Shown in pieces: positions 8,835 to 17,163 of a stretch of DNA of 64,000 nt. The notes beneath the pieces are model-generated. The model made no database searches and was not told the origin of the DNA. It was given only the letters and a program-made list of their open reading frames with translations. The position numbers were made by a program, and so were the translations under genes. Source of the DNA: VXOI01 sp965261945 (GTDB taxonomy: Bacteria; Chloroflexota; Dehalococcoidia; Lucifugimonadales; UBA3495); contig CBDHEF010000001.1 of NCBI GenBank assembly GCA_965261945.1, positions 434,001-498,000 of the forward strand. The letters run 5' to 3'. How positions within the stretch are numbered: the first letter of the stretch is position 1; each line of letters begins with the position of its first letter.

Positions 8835-8847
8835 AGGAAACGCAGCC

Positions 8848-9501
8848 GTGAAACGGATACTGGATGTTCGTTCTCTATCGCTTGAGGCAGGCCGATTCAC
8901 GGAGATGGAGTCATCTCGCCCGGAACCGGCGCTTTTTGGCGTAACGGATGGAAAGGCTATCGGAACTTATGTTGAGCATAGATTCCGTGACTATCTGAAT
9001 GAGAGATACATTTATGAGAAGGGGAGTTCAACAAGCGGGATTGATTTCCCAAGTCTCAACGTGGATGTGAAAGTGACGCGTATCACGCAGCCGCAATCTT
9101 CTTGCCCGTTCAAGTCGGCGCGTCAGAAGATTTACGGCTTGGGCTACTCTCTTCTGGTATTTGTGTATGAAAAAACCGACGATTTGGAAACACAAACAGT
9201 AAGGATCGACTTCTTGCACGCTGTTTTTGTTGACGAAAGCAGGACGGCCGATTACCAGACCACTACCGGCATACTGAATATCATTAACAACGATGGCAAC
9301 GCTGATGACCTGATGGCGTTTATGCGGGAGCGTTCTCTTCCGGTAGACGATATTCAAGCGTTGCAGATAGCTCGGGAGTTATTGGAGAATCCCCCGGGGG
9401 TAGGGTATTTGACAATTTCCAATGCCCTGCAATGGAGGCTTCAATATCAAAGGGTACTGAATCAGGCTGGACACGTGGAAGGAATCCAAAAAATACGATA
9501 G
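8848..9501 (+). CDS. Type II restriction endonuclease (PD-(D/E)XK type, predicted)
   Basis: A 217-residue protein predicted to cut DNA. A PD-(D/E)XK-like pattern is visible in GIDFPSLNVDVKVTR (Asp, seven residues, Asp-Val-Lys), followed by a conserved-looking stretch QPQSSCPFKSARQKIYGLGY. The GTG at 8848 with an AGAGGA sequence about 10 bases upstream is preferred. The open frame extends to 8638 only because it runs through the mgsC relic. Four bases separate it from a DNA methyltransferase gene, the usual arrangement of a type II system. Codon use is less GC-rich than the mgs genes. Recognition site cannot be inferred. Confidence 0.68.
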   Translation: MKRILDVRSLSLEAGRFTEMESSRPEPALFGVTDGKAIGTYVEHRFRDYLNERYIYEKGSSTSGIDFPSLNVDVKVTRITQPQSSCPFKSARQKIYGLGYSLLVFVYEKTDDLETQTVRIDFLHAVFVDESRTADYQTTTGILNIINNDGNADDLMAFMRERSLPVDDIQALQIARELLENPPGVGYLTISNALQWRLQYQRVLNQAGHVEGIQKIR

Positions 9502-9505
9502 AGCG

Positions 9506-11029
9506 ATGGCAGTCAAAAGCAGACGCATACAAGAATTCGGCGATTTCCAAACACCTCCTCGACTTGCCCGCGAGGTGTGCTTGATGCTTGCCAGGCGGGG
9601 ATTGGCGCCCAGTTCGGTTCTTGAGCCTACCTGCGGCGAGGGCAACTTTCTGGAGGCCGCTCTTCAGGTTTTCCCGGAAATCCAAAAAGCCGCCGGAATG
9701 GACATCAATCCCGAACATATTGATCGTGCGCGAGCGGCGGCGCAGGCCGTGACGGCCAACTGTGCGGTGGAGATCCGGCTGGAAAATTTCTTCGACGCCG
9801 ACTGGAGCCGTGTGATTGATTCCCTGCCCGAACCTCTGCTGGTCATAGGCAACCCTCCCTGGGTCACCAACGCTGCCCTCGGATTTTTGGATAGTTCCAA
9901 TTCCCCTGAAAAAATTAACTTCCAAAATCATCGCGGAATTGACGCAATCACCGGAAAAAGCAACTTCGACATATCGGAATGGATGCTTCTCAGAGCGTTG
10001 GATTGGATTGCCAACAAACAGGCTACCATAGCGATGCTGTGCAAGACCTCTGTGGCGAGGAAGGTTTTACGTCACGCTTGGAAAACCGGGAAGCGTATAG
10101 CGCAGGCCGATATTTACCGTATTGACGCTGCGGCTCACTTCGGTGTCGCGGTGGATGCTTGTCTTTTAGTAGTCAACTCTTCTTCAACAACGGAAAGCGT
10201 GGATTGCCGAGTTTATGATAGTCTTTCCGAACACGCTGCGCCAACTGTTATGAAGTATGACAACGGGCGGCTGTTGGCTAACGTGGCGGCATATCAGTCT
10301 TGGAGCCACCTTGAAGGAAGCGGCAGGCAGACCTGGCGGTCCGGAATCAAGCATGACTGCTCCAAAGTCATGGAATTGCAGGAATTAAATGGCGAATACC
10401 GAAACGGGCTAGGGGAAAGCGCAAGCCTGGAAACTGACTATCTCTATCCAATGCTCAAAAGTTCCGACATCGCCAAAGTTTCTGAACCGCGCTCGTCCCG
10501 CCTAATGCTGGTGCCTCAGCGGTTTGTGGGAGAAGATACCAGTCTGATTAAACGAAACGCCCCGAAAACTTGGGAGTATCTCGAAAATCACTCTGAATTG
10601 CTTCAGCGCCGGGCCAGTTCCATCTATCGGAATCGCCCAAAGTTCTCCATATTCGGAGTTGGCGAATACTCATTTTCGCCATGGAAAGTTGCGATTTCGG
10701 GTTTCTACAAGACTATGAATTTCAAGGTAATCAGCCCATCGTCCAGCAAACCCGTCGTGCTTGACGACACGTGCTATTTTATGCCCTGTCAAACACAGGA
10801 AGAAGCCGTATCCATAGCAGATATGCTGAACTCCGAAATTGCGCAAGAATTCTTTTCCGCCTTTGTGTTTTGGGACTCCAAACGGCCAATCACGACAGAA
10901 TTTTTGCAGCGGCTTGACCTACTGGCCTTGGCCCGGGAATTGAAAGTCGAAGCGCCAATGATGGCCTACCAACCGGCGATGCGGATTACGGGCGATATGC
11001 CTCTGGACTCTTGGCAGGCTGGCGTATAA
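9506..11029 (+). CDS. Adenine-specific DNA methyltransferase of a type II restriction-modification system
   Basis: A 507-residue gamma-type N6-adenine methyltransferase. It has an AdoMet-binding motif I (LEPTCGEGNFLEAAL, about residues 33-47) and catalytic motif IV NPPW at residues 116-119 within VIGNPPWVTN. The C-terminal half probably holds the target-recognition domain (YSFSPWKVAISGFYKT region, as in TaqI-like enzymes). It follows the endonuclease gene by four bases. A/T-richer composition than the flanking mgs and gmaS genes suggests acquisition. gmaS starts 32 bases downstream with its own strong ribosome binding site. Confidence 0.85.
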   Translation: MAVKSRRIQEFGDFQTPPRLAREVCLMLARRGLAPSSVLEPTCGEGNFLEAALQVFPEIQKAAGMDINPEHIDRARAAAQAVTANCAVEIRLENFFDADWSRVIDSLPEPLLVIGNPPWVTNAALGFLDSSNSPEKINFQNHRGIDAITGKSNFDISEWMLLRALDWIANKQATIAMLCKTSVARKVLRHAWKTGKRIAQADIYRIDAAAHFGVAVDACLLVVNSSSTTESVDCRVYDSLSEHAAPTVMKYDNGRLLANVAAYQSWSHLEGSGRQTWRSGIKHDCSKVMELQELNGEYRNGLGESASLETDYLYPMLKSSDIAKVSEPRSSRLMLVPQRFVGEDTSLIKRNAPKTWEYLENHSELLQRRASSIYRNRPKFSIFGVGEYSFSPWKVAISGFYKTMNFKVISPSSSKPVVLDDTCYFMPCQTQEEAVSIADMLNSEIAQEFFSAFVFWDSKRPITTEFLQRLDLLALARELKVEAPMMAYQPAMRITGDMPLDSWQAGV

Positions 11030-11061
11030 TTACTCAAACACCCGCACAAGGAGTAGGCGGC

Positions 11062-12420
11062 ATGACCAGCAGGGAAGAAATCGCCCAGCGGATGCAGGAT
11101 GACGGCATCCGGTTTCTCCTGACCCAGTTCGTTGACCTCAACGGCTCACCGAAGGCCAAGATGGTGCCGGTGGAGCACTTCGACGACGTGCTGGACGAAG
11201 GCGCCGGATTCGGCGGGGCCGCCCTGATCGGTATGGGCCAGGGGCCGCACTCCCACGACATGATGGCCCGCATCGACCTGGATTCCTACACCCCCGTGCC
11301 GTGGGACGACGGCCTCGCCCGCTTCGCCAGCGACCTGTTCGTGGACGGCGAGCCGCATCCCTACTGCCCCCGCCAGCACTTCAAGGCCCTGCTGAGCGAC
11401 GCTCGCGCCGAAGGGTTCGTCTTCAACGTCGGCATTGAGCCTGAGCATTTTCTGGTAACCAGAAACGAGGACGGCTCCATCCAGGTCTGGGACCCCAACA
11501 ATATGGACAGTCTTCGCAAGCCCTGCTACGACTTCAAAGGCATTGCCAACGTCATGGGCTACCTGCGCGACATGATGACAGCGATGCGAGAGATCGGCTG
11601 GGACGCCTACCAGTCCGACCACGAGGACGCCAACGGGCAATACGAAATCAACTTCCACTATTCCGACGCGCTGACCACCGCCGACCGCTACACCTTCTTC
11701 AAGATGATGACCAGCCAGTACGCCCAGAGGCACGGGGCCATCGCCACCCACATGGCCAAGCCCTTCACCGACCGCACCGGCAGCGGCGGCCACATCCACT
11801 ACCACCTGGCCGACTCCGAGACCGGCGAGAACCTGTTCCTCGACGAAGACGACCGGCGGGGCCTCGGGCTGTCGGAAATGGCCTACCACTTTATCGGCGG
11901 CATATTCGCCCATGCCCCGGCCCTGTGCTGCGTCATGTCGCCAACGGTCAACTGCTACAAGCGGCTTCAGGTGGGGCCGGCCCTGATGGGATCGTCCTCC
12001 GGCTTCCTGTGGACGCCCGCCTTCGTGTCGTATGGCGACAATAACCGGACGCAGATGATACGCACCGCCGGGCCGGGTCACCTGGAAGACCGCACCATGT
12101 CCGCCGCCTGCAACCCGTACCTGGCCTTCGGAGCCTACCTGTCCGCCGGGCTGGACGGCATCCGCCGCCAACTCGACCCCGGTGAACCCAACCTGGGCAA
12201 CCTCTACGACTTGGGCTTGGAGGAAATCCGCCGTCGGGGAGTGCGAATGCTGCCCCAGTCCCTCGCGGAATCCCTGGCCGAATTGCAGGCCGATGCCGTG
12301 GTGCGCGATTCGCTGGGCGTAATCTGCGACGAGTTCGTTGCGCAGAAGGAAGCGGAGTGGCGCGAGTACCACCGGCAGGTAACGCCGTGGGAAATAGAGC
12401 GGTATCTTACACTGTTTTAG
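11062..12420 (+). CDS. gmaS: Gamma-glutamylmethylamide synthetase (glutamine synthetase-like, GlnT type)
   Basis: A 452-residue glutamine-synthetase-fold enzyme predicted to join methylamine to the gamma-carboxyl of glutamate with ATP. Visible landmarks are FVDLNGSPKAKMVP near the N-terminus, the metal-binding strand NVGIEPEHFLV, the region QSDHEDANGQYEINFHYS, GSGGHIHYHL (ATP/metal loop) and NRTQMIRT. ATG at 11062 is chosen because AAGGAG (11048-11053) lies 8 bases upstream; an in-frame ATG at 11011 is within the methyltransferase gene. GlnT-type sequences include both GS type III-like and GmaS proteins. The flanking mgs and mgd genes make GmaS the better call. Confidence 0.85.
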   Translation: MTSREEIAQRMQDDGIRFLLTQFVDLNGSPKAKMVPVEHFDDVLDEGAGFGGAALIGMGQGPHSHDMMARIDLDSYTPVPWDDGLARFASDLFVDGEPHPYCPRQHFKALLSDARAEGFVFNVGIEPEHFLVTRNEDGSIQVWDPNNMDSLRKPCYDFKGIANVMGYLRDMMTAMREIGWDAYQSDHEDANGQYEINFHYSDALTTADRYTFFKMMTSQYAQRHGAIATHMAKPFTDRTGSGGHIHYHLADSETGENLFLDEDDRRGLGLSEMAYHFIGGIFAHAPALCCVMSPTVNCYKRLQVGPALMGSSSGFLWTPAFVSYGDNNRTQMIRTAGPGHLEDRTMSAACNPYLAFGAYLSAGLDGIRRQLDPGEPNLGNLYDLGLEEIRRRGVRMLPQSLAESLAELQADAVVRDSLGVICDEFVAQKEAEWREYHRQVTPWEIERYLTLF

Positions 12421-12448
12421 GCGGAATCAGGCCGGAAGCAAGAAAGAT

Positions 12449-12922
12449 ATGGAGCCTGCTATGAAAGTCCCCAGAGAGTATGAACTATGTGATCCGACGG
12501 TACAGGCCCTTCGTTCGCTGGGTGGCGCCGGCTCAATACAGGACATTGCCCAAGCGGTTATCAATCAAATGCGATTGCCGGAGGAACTGGTCTGGCAGAC
12601 GCATGGCAACACCTGTCAAACCGAGCTTGAATACAGACTTGCATGGGCCCGGACTGTCCTTAAGTCTTGCGGCTTTGTTGACAATCCGAAGCGGGGTTTC
12701 TGGGCCTTGACAGCGGAAGGGCGGAGCCAAAGCAGGATAGATTCCGAAGAAATCAGGAGGGTGTATCTGGACCAGCGGCCTGTGCCCCCGAGCTTGGCGT
12801 TTGCTCCCCCAACCGAATCGCTTCAGTCAGAGTTGGACGAGGATGAATTTTGGGATCATTTGACTACGGAGGAGTTTTTCTCAGGGTATGCTGAAGAGGA
12901 CGCTCTGTATGACACTGTCTAG
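12449..12922 (+). CDS. Winged-helix protein with Mrr N-terminal-like domain, possible antitoxin
   Basis: A 157-residue protein whose first ~95 residues resemble the Mrr_N winged-helix domain of restriction systems (PTVQALRSLGGAGSIQDIAQAV, then YRLAWARTVLKSCG and the closing hairpin PKRGFWALTAEGR). The Mrr catalytic nuclease domain is absent. The C-terminus is instead acidic (DEDEFWDHLTTEEFFSGYAEEDA). The gene overlaps the start of a PemK/MazF-like gene by 14 bases. DNA-binding domain plus acidic tail next to an RNase toxin suggests an antitoxin/autoregulator role; this is inference. Alternative start ATG at 12461. Confidence 0.65.
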   Translation: MEPAMKVPREYELCDPTVQALRSLGGAGSIQDIAQAVINQMRLPEELVWQTHGNTCQTELEYRLAWARTVLKSCGFVDNPKRGFWALTAEGRSQSRIDSEEIRRVYLDQRPVPPSLAFAPPTESLQSELDEDEFWDHLTTEEFFSGYAEEDALYDTV

Positions 12923-13250
12923 GGGAGCACAGAGGTACTTGCTTGGTGATGTTGTAACTTTGTTGGATCCTCTAGCAGGCGGGAGATTGCCTCGACCGGC
13001 TTTAATTCTGGCGGATACTGGGGACGACGACATTGTTGTTGCCCGTATCACCACACATCAGCCCAGAGATTCTTTTGATGTTCCTGTTAGTGACTTGTCT
13101 CAGGCAAGTCTGAGCCGTCCGTCCGTAGTGAGGCCGCATAAGTTGGCTACAATAAATCGGAGTAGAGTAAACCGTAAAATAGGTACTCTATCTACCGGAG
13201 ACTTTGGAAAGGTAAGAATTTCCTTTGGCCGCTTGGGTATTGTTGAATAG
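12909..13250 (+). CDS. PemK/MazF-like toxin (endoribonuclease fold)
   Basis: A 113-residue protein with the PemK/MazF pattern: GDVVTLLDP, then RPALILADTGDDDIVVARITTH and a C-terminal IGTLSTGDFGKVR, consistent with the SH3-like toxin barrel. ATG at 12909 is preferred; another in-frame ATG at 12888 lies deeper inside the upstream gene. The overlap with the winged-helix gene suggests a toxin-antitoxin pair inserted between gmaS and mgdB. The small barrel fold has several uses, so RNase activity is not certain. The following mgdB begins only 6 bases after the stop. Confidence 0.7.
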   Translation: MTLSRGAQRYLLGDVVTLLDPLAGGRLPRPALILADTGDDDIVVARITTHQPRDSFDVPVSDLSQASLSRPSVVRPHKLATINRSRVNRKIGTLSTGDFGKVRISFGRLGIVE

Positions 13251-13256
13251 CTTCTT

Positions 13257-13532
13257 ATGTCCTTCCTCCTGAAATGCCCCAACTGCGGGGAGCGCAGCGT
13301 CAACGAGTTCCGCTTCGGCGGGGAGGTCCTTTCGCGGCCTGCGCCCGGCGCGGCGGAGGGCGAATGGAGCAGCTACTTCTACTTCCGCCGCAATGCCGCC
13401 GGTGTGCAGCGGGAGTGGTGGAACCATCGCTATGGCTGCCGCCGTTGGTTCTACGCCCTGCGGAATACGACCAGCAACGAAATCCGGATTACCTTCTGGC
13501 CTGGAGAGCAGCCACCCGCTACTCTCACCTGA
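13257..13532 (+). CDS. mgdB: N-methylglutamate dehydrogenase subunit B (SoxD/delta-like)
   Basis: A 91-residue homologue of the sarcosine oxidase delta subunit, the small zinc-binding subunit of heterotetrameric sarcosine oxidase-type complexes. It has the zinc motif CPNCG near residue 8 and the later YGCRRWFYALR with the expected cysteine and aromatic residues. In methylamine users this subunit forms N-methylglutamate dehydrogenase with the alpha, gamma and beta subunits encoded next. The start at 13257 lies 6 bases after the upstream toxin gene. Confidence 0.87.
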   Translation: MSFLLKCPNCGERSVNEFRFGGEVLSRPAPGAAEGEWSSYFYFRRNAAGVQREWWNHRYGCRRWFYALRNTTSNEIRITFWPGEQPPATLT

Positions 13533-13574
13533 AATGATTCTTCCTGATATAGTCCAAGAGGCAGTGCGACGCCC

Positions 13575-16430
13575 ATGAGCAGGAAATCCCGTCTTGAACC
13601 GCAGCCCGGCGAGGTCGTTGAGCGCTCCGCGCCCGTTGAGTTCGAGTTCGACGGCAGGCGGGTACAGGGCTTCCGGGGCGATACGATAGCCTCGGCTCTG
13701 TTTGCCGACGGAACGCGGGTATTCAGCCGCAGCTTCAAGTACCACCGGCCCCGCGGGCTGCTGTGCTGCGCGGGCAACTGCCCCAACTGCCTCGTGACCG
13801 TTGGCGATGAACCCAACGTCCGCGCCTGTGCCCGCCCCGTGGAGCCAGGCATGCAAGTCCGTAGCCAGAACGCTTGGCCTGCGCTGGGGTTCGACCTGCT
13901 TTCGCTTCTGGACCGCCTGCACTGGCTGATGCCCGTTGGCTTCTACTACAAGGCTCTGCACCGCCCCAAGCCGCTGTGGCTGCTGGGGAGGCAGCTCATC
14001 CGGCGCGTCGGTGGTCTGGGAAGCATAGACATCGACGCCACCCACGAGGCGGAATTCAGCAGCCGCAACCTCCACGCCGACGTTGCCGTGGTCGGCGGCG
14101 GCCCCGCTGGCATCGCCGCAGCCCTGGCCGCGGCCGCGGCAGGGGCCAGCGTCACGCTGATTGACGATCAGCCCACCCTGGGTGGACATCTGCGATACTG
14201 CCGTCAGCCTGTCGACGTTCCCGGCGGCGAAATCAGGCCCGGAACGGAAGCAGCCCGGGAACTGGCGGAGCGAGTGCGCCAAGCGCCCACTATCGAAACG
14301 CTCAGCAACGCCACGGTGTTCGGCCTCTACCAGGACAACCTGCTGGCCGTGCTTACCACCGACGGGTTGGTGCGGCTCCGCGCCAACCGGGTGGCGCTGG
14401 CTACCGGGGCGCAGGAATCTCCGCTTTTCTTCGAAAACAACGACCTGCCCGGAATCATGCTCTCCACTGCGGCCCGGCGTCTCGTGTCGCTTTTCGGCGT
14501 CCGCCCGGGGCGGCAGGCGGTGGTGGCAACCGAGACCGCAGAGGGCTACGAGGCCGCGCTGGAACTGCTGGACGCCGGCGTCAGGGTCGCTGCGGTGGTG
14601 GACGCCTCCGAATCGGCGGCAGGCGAGGCGGCCGAGGCCGTGCGGGCGCGCGGCGTCACCGTCCTGTCCGGGCATCGCGTCGTCAAGGCCGTCGGGCGTG
14701 GTCGTGTCAAGGCTGCTCTGGTCGCCCCCGCAGGGAACCCAAACCCCTCCGCTATTCGCAGAATTCGTTGCGATCTGCTTTGTATGTCGGGCCAGTTCCA
14801 GCCGGTGGACGGGCTGCTGCATCAGATGGGGGCTTCCCAACCGGGGGCGGCTCTGGTGGGCGGGGCCAACGGCGCGACAGGACTGTACGAAATAACCCGC
14901 CAGGGCCGGGAGGCCGGACTCATGGCCGCCGGCGACGCTCCAGGCCAGGTCGACGGCGCCCTGTTGGAGTCGCGGTTGGAGTCGCAGTCGGAGTCGCGCC
15001 CGGCGGCGCCGCTACCCGTCGTGCCTGCCGGGAAGAACGCGCGAACCTACGTGTGTTTCTGCGAGGATGTATCGGCCCACGACATCGAGCAGGCAATCGG
15101 CGAGGGCTTTGCCGACGTCCAGACGCTGAAACGCTACACCACGGTCACCATGGGACCCTGCCAGGGCAAGATGTGCGGGCGGGCCCTGGCAGGCATCTGC
15201 GCCTCTCATGCCGGGAGTGAAAGCGGGTCGGCTACGGGAGACACCTATACGACGTCGCGCCCGCCGTATCAGCCCGTGTCGTTGGAGGTCCTGGCCGGAC
15301 GCGAGCGGATGCCGCTCAAACGGACTCCGATGGACCGGGTCCACCGGCAGTTGGGGGCCGCGATGGTGGAGTCCGGCCCGTGGCTGCGGCCCCACAACTA
15401 CGGCTCCCCCGCCGACGAATGCGCCGCCGTAAGGGAGCGCGTCGGGATTATAGACGTCGGCACCCTGGGCAAGCTGGAGGTCGTGGGCCGCGACGCCCCG
15501 CAGTTGCTCGACCGCCTATATACCCACAGCTTTTCCGATTTGCCCGTGGGGCGCATACGCTACGGCCTGATGACCTCCGACAACGGCGTCATCATGGACG
15601 ATGGCACTGTTACCCGGCTGGCTGAAGAACGCTACTTCGTCACTACCACCTCGGGCAACGCCGATGTTATCGAAGAGTGGTTCAACTGGTGGAACGCCGG
15701 GGCGGACAACTGCGCTCATGTGGTCAATGTTACGGCAGCATACGGAGCGGTCAACGTCGCCGGCCCCAGGGCCCGGGAAACCCTGTCCAAGCTCACCGGC
15801 ATTGACCTGTCAAGACGCGCCTTCCGGTATATGCGCTCTGCTCAAGGCGAGGTGGCCGGAGTCCGGTGCCTGCTGCTGCGCATTGGATTCGTGGGAGAGG
15901 CGGGATGGGAGGTCCACTTTCCCGCCGAGTACGGCGAATATATGTGGCGCGCCATCATCGAGGCGGGGAGCGAATTCGGCATTTCTCCCTTCGGCCTCGA
16001 GGCGCAGCGCATCCTGCGGCTGGAGAAAGGTCACATCATAGTCGGGCAGGACACTGACGCCGTATCCACGCCCCTGGACGTTGGCTCCGACTGGGCCGTC
16101 CGCTTCGACAAAGAAGATTTCATCGGCCGAGGCGGACTGGCCATCGCTGCCGAACACGGCCCGCAGCAGCGCCTGGTGGGATTCGTAATGCCCGGCCTGG
16201 CCGCGCCGGAGGATGGCGCCCCGGTGGTGAAAAGAGGGCGACCCGTCGGCCGGGTGACCAGCGCCCGCGTCAGCCCGACAATGAGCCGGGGTTTCGGCCT
16301 GGCGTGGGTGCCGCCGGAGTTGGCCCAGGAGGGAGCATCCATCGAAGTTCTGATTGGCGACCGCCGCGAGTCAGCCCGCGTAACCCTTCGGCCCTTCTAC
16401 GACCCGGAAGGCCACCGGCTGCGGAGCTGA
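13575..16430 (+). CDS. mgdC: N-methylglutamate dehydrogenase subunit C (SoxA/alpha-like, with Fe-S cysteines)
   Basis: A 951-residue large subunit of the sarcosine-oxidase alpha family. Order of domains: an N-terminal Fer2_4-like segment with cysteines at 64, 65, 69, 72 and about 86; a Rossmann nucleotide-binding motif (VVGGGPAGIAAA) near residue 170; and a BFD-like segment with Cys494, Cys496, Cys529 and Cys534. The C-terminal part (about 590-950) is a glycine-cleavage T-protein fold that would take the C1 unit on tetrahydrofolate. Classical SoxA proteins often lack these cysteines, so this version may carry two [2Fe-2S] clusters. Its substrate is inferred from gmaS and mgs; sarcosine or dimethylglycine remain alternatives. 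Confidence 0.85.
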   Translation: MSRKSRLEPQPGEVVERSAPVEFEFDGRRVQGFRGDTIASALFADGTRVFSRSFKYHRPRGLLCCAGNCPNCLVTVGDEPNVRACARPVEPGMQVRSQNAWPALGFDLLSLLDRLHWLMPVGFYYKALHRPKPLWLLGRQLIRRVGGLGSIDIDATHEAEFSSRNLHADVAVVGGGPAGIAAALAAAAAGASVTLIDDQPTLGGHLRYCRQPVDVPGGEIRPGTEAARELAERVRQAPTIETLSNATVFGLYQDNLLAVLTTDGLVRLRANRVALATGAQESPLFFENNDLPGIMLSTAARRLVSLFGVRPGRQAVVATETAEGYEAALELLDAGVRVAAVVDASESAAGEAAEAVRARGVTVLSGHRVVKAVGRGRVKAALVAPAGNPNPSAIRRIRCDLLCMSGQFQPVDGLLHQMGASQPGAALVGGANGATGLYEITRQGREAGLMAAGDAPGQVDGALLESRLESQSESRPAAPLPVVPAGKNARTYVCFCEDVSAHDIEQAIGEGFADVQTLKRYTTVTMGPCQGKMCGRALAGICASHAGSESGSATGDTYTTSRPPYQPVSLEVLAGRERMPLKRTPMDRVHRQLGAAMVESGPWLRPHNYGSPADECAAVRERVGIIDVGTLGKLEVVGRDAPQLLDRLYTHSFSDLPVGRIRYGLMTSDNGVIMDDGTVTRLAEERYFVTTTSGNADVIEEWFNWWNAGADNCAHVVNVTAAYGAVNVAGPRARETLSKLTGIDLSRRAFRYMRSAQGEVAGVRCLLLRIGFVGEAGWEVHFPAEYGEYMWRAIIEAGSEFGISPFGLEAQRILRLEKGHIIVGQDTDAVSTPLDVGSDWAVRFDKEDFIGRGGLAIAAEHGPQQRLVGFVMPGLAAPEDGAPVVKRGRPVGRVTSARVSPTMSRGFGLAWVPPELAQEGASIEVLIGDRRESARVTLRPFYDPEGHRLRS

Positions 16431-16434
16431 CGCC

Positions 16435-17148
16435 ATGACCCTAACCGCACCGGAACGCCGCACCGCCATGTATCATGCCCAGTTGGCCATGGGAGCGCTC
16501 ATGGCCGACGCCGACGGCTGGCAGCTTCCAGTCCACTATGGCGACGTTTCGGAAGAAGCCCGCCGACTTCGCGAATCGGTCGGAGTTGCCGACGTAAGCC
16601 CCTTCGGAAAGGTCAAGGTGGTGGGAGCGGATGCGGCGCAGGCAGTCGCAATTTTACTGCCCCAGACCTCGGAGCGGGCCGTCGGCTCCGTAATCGAGGC
16701 CGACTCGCCCCTGGAGCGCGGCGGAAAGCTGCTGGCGGCGTGGCTGGCTCCCGGCGAGTTCCTGCTCCTGAGTCCCGCTGGGGTAGCTCCGTTGGCTGTG
16801 GACGCGATGCAAGTCGGCGATTCGGTTTGCGCCCACGCGGTTGACGTAACATCAGGACTCTGCGGAGTGTCCATAGTTGGCCCGGCTGCACAGGGGCTGC
16901 TCAGTCGCATCACCGAGGTGGACGCATCGCCCCGCACTCTGCCCGACCTCACCTGCCTCCAGTCCCGCTTCGCCGATATCCAGGGACTGCTGCTGCGCCG
17001 CGACGTAATCGGCATCCCCATGTACCATCTCTATGCCGGTCGCGAATTCGGAGAATACCTCTGGGAAGTCCTCATCGAAGCCGCTGGGGAGGCCGGAGGA
17101 GGCCCTGTGGGAACCGAAGTTCTGTTGGGACTGAGAGACTGGCGCTAG
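16435..17148 (+). CDS. mgdD: N-methylglutamate dehydrogenase subunit D (SoxG/gamma-like)
   Basis: A 237-residue protein similar to the sarcosine oxidase gamma subunit and to T-protein-like folate-binding folds (DVSPFGKVKVVGADA, VDVTSGLCGVSIVGPAAQGLL, YLWEVLIEAA). It starts 4 bases after the alpha-subunit stop and is followed after 15 bases by the beta-like subunit, so the three are one transcription unit. Gamma subunits are poorly conserved. The call rests mainly on its position and on the weak SoxG/GcvT pattern. Confidence 0.78.
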   Translation: MTLTAPERRTAMYHAQLAMGALMADADGWQLPVHYGDVSEEARRLRESVGVADVSPFGKVKVVGADAAQAVAILLPQTSERAVGSVIEADSPLERGGKLLAAWLAPGEFLLLSPAGVAPLAVDAMQVGDSVCAHAVDVTSGLCGVSIVGPAAQGLLSRITEVDASPRTLPDLTCLQSRFADIQGLLLRRDVIGIPMYHLYAGREFGEYLWEVLIEAAGEAGGGPVGTEVLLGLRDWR

Positions 17149-17163
17149 ACGCTGAGGAATGTA

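Noticed and set aside
11146..12372. A 408-codon minus-strand frame opposite gmaS
   Set aside because: Val/Gly/His-rich antisense shadow of a clear glutamine-synthetase-fold gene.
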